DNA of 64,000 bases, taken from the NCBI RefSeq assembly GCF_050003625.1, contig NC_134401.1, positions 89,940,852 through 90,004,851 of the forward strand. Reading direction: 5' to 3'. Shown here in pieces: positions 44,794 through 54,000 of this stretch (position 1 is its first letter; each line of letters starts with the position of its first letter). Both the position numbers and the translations under genes were made by a program. Below the pieces are notes generated by a model. That model searched no databases, was not told where the DNA came from, and saw only the letters and a program-made list of their open reading frames with translations. This DNA is from Haematobia irritans. Taxonomy: Eukaryota; Arthropoda; Insecta; Diptera; Muscidae.

Positions 44794-44949
44794 AAAATCT
44801 AATTGGAAGTTTGATGTATATCGGGGCTACACCACATACGGACGTAAGATATTCTCGTATTTCCAAATCGGCCAGAAATTGCGGTATCTAGTATCCAAAG
44901 ACGTCAAATCAGAAACCGGTCTGTATGGAAACAGGAACTCCGAAAAGCA

Positions 44950-45252
44950 TTCCAGCAAAAAAAGCGTCGCCAAAATGTAATGCAAATGTTCTTTTTGTAT
45001 CCGGAAGTGGTGCAAAATTGACGCAGAAGCGATGAATTTAATATGGACTTGTCATAGGACGGAAGTTCTCCATTGCAACAGCCGTTGCACTGAATTTGCA
45101 TCACTTCTTTAGGTGTGATCCGAATTCAATGTTTTGGATGAATTTTATACTAATTGAACTTGAAAAAGAAATTTAATTTGATTTTTTAAATAAACGATTT
45201 CACCGATTTACACGCGTTTTCCCTTGACCAAATTTTGACCGTATCACCCTTT
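44950..45252 (+). mobile_element. Junction of a CCCAGC MITE fragment and a DD37E 3' end
   Basis: 44950-45139 is the left part of the MITE (ccagcaaaaaaagcgtcgcc … gttttggatg). From 45140 it becomes the last ~110 bp of the DD37E element (ttatactaattgaacttg … gaccgtatcaccctt). This looks like an internal-deletion derivative of the nested arrangement at 49441-52716. Confidence 0.7.
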
Positions 45253-45253
45253 A

Positions 45254-46217
45254 TTGATATATGGTCTCTAACAACCATGCAAAAATTGGTCCACATCGGT
45301 TCATAATTATATATAGCCCCCATATAAACCGATCCTCAGATTTGGCTTGCGAAGTCTCCAAGAGAAGCAAATTTCATCCAATCCGGTTGTAATTTGGAAC
45401 ATGGTGTTAGTATATGATCTTTAACAACCGTGCCAGAATTGGTCCATATCGGTCCATAATTATATATAGCCCCCATATAAAACTTTCTCCAGATTTGACC
45501 TCCGGAGCCTCTTGGAGGAGCAAAATTCATCCGATCCGGTTCAAATTAGGAACGTGGTGTTAGTATATGGTCGCTAACAACCATACCAAAATTGGTCCAA
45601 TCACACAAAAATTGGTCCATATCGGTTCATAATCATGGTTGCCACTAGAGCCAAAAATAATCTACCAAAATTTTATTTCTATAGAAAATTTTGTTCAAAT
45701 TTTATTCGGTTCATAATCATGGTGGCCACTCGAGCCAAAAATAATCTACCAAGATTTTATTTCTATAGAAAATTTTGTCAAAAGTTTATTCTATAAAAAA
45801 TTTTGTTAAAATTTTATTTCTGTAAAAATTTTAGTCAAAATTTTCTTTCTATAAAAAATTTTGTCAAAGTTTTTATTTCTATAGAAAAATTTGTGAAAAT
45901 TTTATTTCTATAGAAATTTTGTTAAAATTTTATTTCTGTAGAAAATTTTGTCAAAAATTTTATGTATACTTTGTCAAACTGAATTATATACGTATTGGAT
46001 CGATCTTTTTTGATTTAATATATAGCACGTATGGACTTACATACAATTTAGAAGATGGCGTTAGGAGGTTTTAAGATACCTTGCCATCGGCAAGCGTTAC
46101 CGCAACTTAAGTAATTCGATTCTGGATGGCAGTGTTTAGAAGAAGTTTCTACGCAATCCATGATGGAGGGTACATAAGCTTCGACCTGGCCGAACTTACG
46201 GCCGTATATACTTGTTT
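45254..46217 (-). mobile_element. B-type element, 5' portion, inverted
   Basis: Monomers at 45254-45640, reversed satellite 45660-45965, head at 46160-46217. Very similar to 41760-42884, suggesting a recent shared source. The following 46218-46798 is the unique AT-rich right flank of the 6.5-kb TIR element. Confidence 0.7.
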
Positions 46218-47639
46218 TTTGTTTTTGTAGGTATTGAAATTGTAAAAGGAGGACAAAATCGTTACTCTGCATCTTATTAAAAGTGAAAGGAACAAGAAGA
46301 AGAAAAGCATTACGTTTTACAGTTGGTAACTTTACATGGAAATTGAAAATAGTGGAATAATAAACTAATATTTCAAGGCCAGTCGATGCTGTTAATTCTT
46401 AATAAATATATTTAATATACTAATAAAACGTGTATTTTATTGAAGAAAAAATTGCCTATATAAATAAATAAAACTGTACTTAAAAACGAAGGTAAGCAGT
46501 TCTAAGGTTGAAGTAAAAAGGTTTACCACAAATATGTAAGATTTGTCCAAATGAATGAAAAAAGTTCAATAAAATCATTCCATATATGAATTCAATTCAG
46601 TTAAATTTTTTCATTATGTAGTATAGTGGTACATATATATAGGAAAATGTTAAGTAATATATGGAATGCATTCTAGCTAATTTCTACGAAAATCACATCG
46701 TTCGAACAAATAAAAATGTCTTTGGCGCTATACGAAGTTCAACTTTCTTCACCATGAGTTCATTTTAACTTAAAGAAGTGGTCACTTTTTTCTGGGTGTG
46801 GAAGAATTTGATGGACTTCTACAAAATCTATGGACTCAAAATTTAAGTCGGCACTAGGGTGGAACACAATGTTAGTAAAAAAAAAATGTGGAAAACGTTT
46901 AAATCTGAAGCAATTTTAAGGAAACTTCGAAAAAGTTTATTTATGATTTATCGCTCGATATATATGTATTAGAAGTGTAGGAAAATTAGAGTCATTTTTA
47001 CAACTTTTCGACTAAGCAGTGGCGATTTTACAAGGAAAATGTTGGTATTTTGACCATTTTTGTCGATATCAGAAAAACATATATGTGGGAGCTATATCTA
47101 AATCTGAACCGATTTCAACCACATTTGACACGCATAGCAACAATGCTAATTCTACTCCCTGTGCAAAATTTCAACTAAATTGGAGTTAAAAATTGGCCTC
47201 TGTGGTTATATGAGTGTAAATCGAGCGAAAGCTATATATGGGAGATATATCTAAATCTGAACCGATTTCAACCAAATTTGGCACGCATAGCTACAATGCT
47301 AATTCTACTCCCTGAGCAAAATTTCAACTAAATCGGAGCAAAAAATTGATCTCTGTGGTCATATGAGTGTAAATCGGGCGAAAGCTATATATGGGAGCTA
47401 TATCTAAATCTGAACCGATTTCAACAAAATTTGGCACGCATAGCTACAATGCTAATTCTACTCCCTGTACAAAATTTCAACCAAATTGGGGTAAAACTCT
47501 GGCTTCTGGGACCGTATTAGTCCATATCGGGCGAAAGATATATATGGGAGCTATATCTAAATCTGGTTCGAAAAAGATCGATGCGAAAAAAGCCAAATTT
47601 AAAAAAAATCGTATTAGTAGTGTGAGTCACTGTGTATAA

Positions 47640-47940
47640 GCTAATTTAGTTCTTGATCGATTTATATACAGGAGTCTATAAGTACTTATGAACCGATATG
47701 AACCAAACCACGGTATTTAGAGAACAAATTTTCAAAACCGGATCAGATGAAATTTGCACCTCCATGAAACTCCGGAAATCAAATATGGGGATCGTTGGGA
47801 TTGGGTTACCTTGATTAACAGAAAATTCGTTATAATAATGAAAAAATTCGTTGTATTAACAATTTTTTTTTTCATTGGCTCACTCTTAATGACACATTCA
47901 GTTAATATAACGAAACTTTTTCTATCGGTGTAGTGTAGAG
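47640..47940. repeat. Degenerate B-type monomers and a TTCGTTAA MITE
   Basis: 47640-47800 has decayed monomer phrases (ccggatcagatgaaatttgc, caaatatggggatcg). 47811-47935 matches the small MITE at 24340 and 38655, ending ctttttctatcggtgta. Confidence 0.5.
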
Positions 47941-48062
47941 TATCATCGGCCTTATTTAATTTAAATAACTTCTCAATTTGGAATTTGTGTTTTTTTAATT
48001 CGATTTTGAGTGAACTTATGATTATTACATCTGTTTAGAATCTCTTTTTTTTATGAAAATTT

Positions 48063-51000
48063 TTAATTAATTTCACTCTCCCTTATTTCCTTTACAAGGC
48101 TTAAAACTTTGCTTCTCTGTATTTTGCCCGAACCAGTTTTGGGAATTCGTTCCAAGAAATAAACACCACCACTCAAATGGTATACACTGCTCATAGTACT
48201 CTCGATATGAAGAGTAATTTGTTGCCCATTTAAATGGGCCCCTTCCTCATTTGATGAACGGACCACAGCGCATGCTATTAAATTTGTGGCCAAAAAATCA
48301 GGAATGCCAAAAACACAAACTTCCGCAACACCTGGAATTCGATAAATAGCATCTTCGATTATTTGGGGATAAATTTGAAAATTTCGTGATTTGAAAACAT
48401 CATGGGCTCGTGAACATATATAGAGAAAGCCGTCCACATCAAAATATCCAATATCGCCTGTGTGTAACCAATTACCTCTGTAGGCCTTTTTGGTTGCCTC
48501 CGCATTGTTAAGATACCCCTTCCAGGTGTATGGTGTGGATACACAAATCTCTCCATGGGCTACAGGTCCTAAGCGCTGGCCTTGTTCATTGATGATGCAT
48601 ACTTTTTTATTTGCCACCAATTTCCCTTCAGAACCCTCGCGATACTCGGAAATATAACCAATATTACAGGAAACCAAATCCACGATTTCGGACATGCCAT
48701 AGCCAATAGCAAAGCCTGGACGTTGAGGATTACAAGATAAATAGCCTTGTATTTTTTCCTGGACAGCCAGTGGAATTTTAGAACCACCGGTCAGCAACGA
48801 ATCTATGGATGTCAAACATCTTTGCAATTTCTGAATATCCTTGTACAAGGACAACTCGGCCATTTGATTTCCACCACAAAGGAAATGAGTGATTTTATAA
48901 CGTTCCACTAAATCGAGAAAATAATCACATGTATAGGGTCGACTTGTAATGATACGTTGACAGGCATTAATAAGGGAAGCCATAAGGGTAAATATTCCAG
49001 AGGCCCAATACATTGTACTGAAAGAGGAAACCACTGAATCTGATTTGAGATTTAATCTGAAATAGAAATTCGAATAAAGATTTGAAAATTATATGGATAT
49101 TTTAGGTACATTTAGAAAATCGGAATTTTATTTACTTACATAACGTGTTCGTTAAGTAAAGCCCTGTGAGAACATAATACTCCTTTGGGTGATCCTGTCG
49201 TTCCTGACGAACATAGTATAATTGCTGTGTCATCGCCTTTTAAGTCGTGGCAGGGAAATCTATATATCCAAAACAAGTAAGTATAGTCTAAAATCGGGCG
49301 GGGCCGACAATATTACATCCTTCACCATTATATAAACCAAACTTTTTGATATAATTTCAACTGTTTCAAATTTGTATGGATCTATTTATATTCATATGGG
49401 GGCTCTGAGCCGATTTTGGCACACATTGCTAAAATTGCACCCCACCAAAAAAAGCGTCGCCAAAAAAGTAGTGGAAATGTTCTTTTTGGATCCGGAAGTG
49501 GTGCAAAATGGGCGCAGAAGCGATGAATTTAACACGGGCTTGTCATAGGACAGATGTCCACCATTTCAACGGCCGGTGCACTGAAATTACATTACTTCTT
49601 AAGGTGTGATGGGAATTCAGTGTTTTGGATATGAATTAAGAAATTTTATGATATTTTGACAAATAACTAATTTAAAATTTTTTTTTATAAATTTAAAAGG
49701 GTGATACGGTCAAAATTTGGTCAATATAAACTTGACGTATTTCTTTCAATTTTGCATTTAAAAAACCTGAACACCCCTCATTTTGAAGGTGTGTGTGTAG
49801 AATGTTGCTCCTATTTTGATTTTGGAATTCACTCTTCAGTTGTCAAAATGCCGTCCAAGCAAGAAGAGCAGCGTATCAAAATTTTGCTCGCGCATCACGA
49901 AAATCCAAGCTACTCGCACGCAAAGCTGGCAAAATCGCTAAACTTTGCCAAATCAACCGTTACAAATGTAATTAAAGTGTTTGGGGAACGTTTGTCGAGA
50001 GCCACGAAGTCTGGATGGGGGGGAAATTGAAAACCGGAAGCCGCTGAGACGACAAAGAGAGTTGTCGGTAGTTTCAAGCGAAACCCTAACCTCTCTCTCC
50101 GAGATGCCGCAAATAAGCTGGGTGTATCGTCTACAACCGTGCATCGAGCCAAAAAACGAGCCGGACTATCGACTTACAAGAAGGTAGTGACTCCAAATCG
50201 CGATGATAAACAAAATACGACGGCCACGACGATGCTGACGAAGTTTGACTGCGTGGTAATGGACGACGAAACCTACGTCAAAGCCGATTACAAGCAGCTT
50301 CCGGGACAGGAGTTTTATACGGCAAAAGGAAGGGAAAAGGTAGCAGATATTTTCAAGCACATAAAACTGTCAAAGTTCGCAAAGAAATATCTGGTTTGGC
50401 AAGCCATCGGTACAAGGCCGTATTCAGGGGGGGGATGAGGGGGATCAAACCCCCCCGAAATGAATGAATATTTTTATATAAATAAATATATATTTTTAGC
50501 TGCATAGAAAAATCTTATCGAAGATGTTGAAGAAAAGCTGGAGGTTTTATTTTGAAAACGCTTACCTATAAAACTTGCACAAATCATAGAATACTAGTTG
50601 AAAAGCCCGTCAAACGACGGTCGAAAACAACAAATTGTTTTTGTTCTCGCACCACAAATTTCATTTTTGGAAAATGTCTTTCTGCTTTTTATTTGTGTTT
50701 GTTGTTCTTTTTGTGAACATGACTCGCTTTGTTTGGCCATAGCAACAACAACGAAACAACCAAACACACATGTGTAAATGAAATGGCGCAAAACCTGCGA
50801 AAAGAACCTGCGATGGAAGCACTTGGAGAGTGCAATAAAGAGATATTTCCAAACGTGCATATTCTTTTAAAAATTTTGGTCACTTTGCCAGTTACTCAGG
50901 GATGGAAAATACAATTTTTAAGAAAGTACGAAAAAGGTATTTTTTGAGCGGAAAGGTACTTTTTACTAAATTTCAACAAAATTTTCACTGGAAAATTATT

Positions 51001-54000
51001 GTCAAGAGACTAAATTTTAAAGAAAATAAAATTTTGCAAAAAAAAATCTGTAGAAAAAAATGTTGCAAAATTTTTTCTATAAAAATAAAATTTTGCAAAA
51101 ATTCTATATAGAAATAAAATTTTGCAAAAATTCTATATAGAAATAAAATTTTGACAACATTTTCTACCGAAATAAAAAAATCGATAATATAGAATCGCAT
51201 TCTTTTTTTCGACTAAAACATTCTTGAAGTTCAATAAAATCCTGTTTTTTACTATGTCTTTTACAAAATCGAGATTTTCTTCCCACATGAACATGTCTGT
51301 TTTGCCATATTTGTAAAAGACTATTAGCAAATAAGGTTGATAAAGACTTTCTCAAAATATTAAAATATTTTGTCAAAGCTATTGTACCATAAATCGGATA
51401 TCGACTCAAAAATGTCTACACAAAAGGTACTAAATCATTCGCGGGGGTACTACGGTACTGACCGGGGTGAAAAAGTATTGAAAAAAGTTCTATAGTACTG
51501 CATTTTCCATCCCTGCAGTTACTACGTACTCATCCGAACTTTCATTTTTAACAATGAAGAGATTAAAGACGTATCTTAGAAATTCGACTAGCGAGAGTAG
51601 ACTCAATGGATTGGCATTAATGTCGGTTCATCGCCGAATAAATGTGCCGACTGAAGAAGTCATTGATTTATTTGCTGCCCAAAAAGCCCGTCGCGACGCG
51701 TCGGCTCAATTTAATATTATAAAAATATTGTATACATACCTATGCATAAATAAAATTTTCTACACATGAGATTATATGAATATTTTTTTTTTAAGTTGAA
51801 CCCCCCCCCCCCCCGAATTAAAATCCTGGCTACGGCCTTGCATCTGTACCTATGGCTTGAAAAGCAGCATTTTCATAGCTTCCGGGACTGTCAACCAAGA
51901 AATTTACGTGAAAGAGTGTTTGAATAAACGTCTGCTGCCTTTCCTGAAGAAACACGGTTGTTCCGTACTGTTTTGGCCGGATTTGGCATCTTGCCATTAC
52001 GGTAAAAAGGCCATGGAGTGGTACGCCGCCAACAACGTGCAGGTGGTTCCCAAGGACAAGAACCCTCCCAACACGCCAGAGCTCCGCCCAATTGAGAAAT
52101 ACGGAACCTAAAGAAGACCAAAAAACTGCTAAGGACGAGCAGCAGTTCAAGCAAACTGGCTTTCTGCGGCGAAGAAGGTGGACAAGGTGGACGAGGTGGC
52201 TGTACAAAATCTGATGGCAGGTGTCAAGCGTGAGACCCGGCAATTCGGATTTGGAAAAGCGAAAGCCTAACTGAATATTTTTCCTGAATTTTATACTAAT
52301 TGAACTTGAAAAAGAAATTTAATTTGATTTTTTAAATAAACGATTTCACCGATTTACACGCGTTTTCCCTTGACCAAATTTTGACCGTATCACCCTTTAA
52401 TGCATTTTTACGCTTGTGTGGAACGTTTGACATCAAATATTTTCAAAAATTCGCAATTTTTCTAGAATGGATTATACATTTTTTACGGCAAAATTTAAAT
52501 AATTTTTACCTTTTTATTAACTCTTACTCTATTTTTAACCTATTTGAAACAAAAAATTTTAAATTTTCCATTAAAAATATGAAAAAAGCGAGTTATAAAA
52601 AATTGACTTAAATGAACTTCCTGTGCAGTTAAAATAAAGAACATCTTTGGGATAAACTGTTTGGAAATGCTTTTAAAGTTGTGCCTTTAGAAGAACTTCC
52701 AAATTTTTTTGCTGGGACTCTCTGTGCAAAATTTCAAACTATGGCCTCTGTGGTCATATAAGTGCATATCGGGCGAAAGATATATATGAGAGCTAACTCT
52801 AAATCTGAACCGATTTGACTGATATTCTACAAAATTTACGAGTATTGCAGAAGATCAGGTGATAATTACGTAATTTATAATCAGATCGGTTATAAATATA
52901 TATGTCAGCTATATCTAAATCTAAACCGATTTTTTCCAAAATCAATAGAGTTCGTCTTTGAACCGAAAAAATCTCGTATGCCAAATTTTAAGACGATACG
53001 ACTAAAACTGCGAGCTGGACTTTGCACACAAAAATACATCAACAGACGGACATCGCTAAATCGACTCGGAATTTAAGTCGATCGGTATAGTGCACGATGG
53101 GTGTCAGACGGCTCCTTCTTGGCGTTACATACCAATGCACAAACTTATTATACCCTGTACCACAGTAGTGGTAAAGGGTATAAAAACATTTCAATTGATA
53201 AAGGGTGATAAATCTAAGGAGGGCGTTATCTAAAATATATCATACATGCAAAAAAAAATAACAATGTTTGGAAAACGTTGTTTTTTTTTCAAATTTGTTT
53301 ATTACAAAATTGTTACTCTTGTCATAAATAAAACAATATTTTCTTTGTTGTTGTACCCATAAGACTTTTACGACTAAAGTTGTGTGTTTTCTGTAAACGA
53401 AGTTTCTTTATACACACTGGTCTATAAAAAGATCTACTTGGAAAATGAGTACTGAAGCCATGCAAAGACTCAAGCAAGGGCGAATCGTTCAAGCCGATTT
53501 ACCTTCTCTCGCCAGTAGCTAAGACCTTTGAGGCACTACTCCTCCCCAGCCTTGTGGAGAATTTTCCAGCTATCAACCAACGGCCCTCTTGGCACTTCAC
53601 TTATTCAAGACATTCGATAGGTCAACCCTGCCAGACTGTTCGAGGACATCGAAAATACGTCCCTACCGGCAGTAACCAAGCGGTGAGTTCTAAATTATCT
53701 GTGCGGGTGCCAGCCGTATGTGGAATTTAGAAATAACAAGTATATACGGCCGTAAGTTCGGCCAGGCCGATTCTTATGTACCCTCCACCATGGATTGCGT
53801 CGAAATTTCTATGAAAGACTGTCATCCACAATCGAATTACTTGGATTGTGGTATATTAAAACTTCTTAACATCGTTTTTTAAATTGTGAGTTAGTCCATA
53901 CGTGGTAGAGAGCCAGAATTGAAATATGGGGGTCGCTTATATGGGGGCTATATACAATTGTGAACTTGATATGGACCAATTTTTGTGTGATTGGGGATCG

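Larger units (their letters stand above)
40254..46798. mobile_element. 6.5-kb TIR element containing B-type repeats
   Basis: Ends caccgagaaaaaagtg and cacttttttctgggtg, TG duplicated at 40252-40253 and 46799-46800. The outer ~550 bp on each side are AT-rich unique sequence; the interior is filled by three B-type elements and a transposon fragment. No transposase seen, so it is a non-autonomous element expanded by nested insertions. Confidence 0.65.
40091..47575 (+). mobile_element. A-type element interrupted by a 6.5-kb insertion
   Basis: The head at 40091-40253 is identical in order to the copy at 3052. It breaks after atcactcgatctg and resumes at 46801 (gaagaatttgatggac), continuing with three 153-bp monomers to 47575, where it ends without its tail. 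Confidence 0.75.
50413..51840 (+). mobile_element. hAT-type element, internally deleted (level 4)
   Basis: Ends caaggccgta and tacggccttg; flanking octamers catcggta (50405-50412) and catctgta (51841-51848) are an 8-bp target duplication with one change. Subterminal G-runs and C-runs (aggggggggat; cccccccccccccc) sit near the ends. Most of the transposase is gone. Confidence 0.8.
49848..52270 (+). pseudogene. DD37E transposase, broken by insertion and deletions
   Basis: ATG 49848 (MPSKQEEQRIK). It keeps the second DNA-binding segment that copy 1 lost, but has frameshifts near 50010-50030 and a ~23-bp deletion at 50227. MDDETYVK is present; the coding region is then cut at 50413 by an hAT element and resumes at 51849, with FWPDLASCHYG and PELRPIEKY. 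A deletion follows at ~52105. Original stop at 52268-52270. Inactive. Confidence 0.85.
49696..52397 (+). mobile_element. DD37E element, copy 2, split (level 3)
   Basis: Ends aagggtgatacggtc and gaccgtatcaccctt, TA duplicated (49694-49695 and 52398-52399). Without the hAT insertion it is ~1.27 kb, like copy 1. Confidence 0.88.
49441..52716 (+). mobile_element. CCCAGCAAAAAA-type MITE, split (level 2)
   Basis: Left part 49441-49695 (cccaccaaaaaaagcgtcgc … ataaattta) and right part 52398-52716 (taatgcatttttacgcttg … aaatttttttgctggg) together match the reverse complement of the intact copy at 56728-57267, with the DD37E element exactly at the break. Confidence 0.8.
49271..53184 (+). mobile_element. 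A-type element hosting a four-deep nest (level 1)
   Basis: The head acaagtaagtatagtc and cgggcggggccga starts 12 bp outside gene C exon 3. It breaks at 49441, resumes at 52717 (actctctgtgcaaaattt), and runs through gggcgaaagatatatatga monomers to the tail taccacagtagtggtaaagg at ~53184. Confidence 0.75.
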
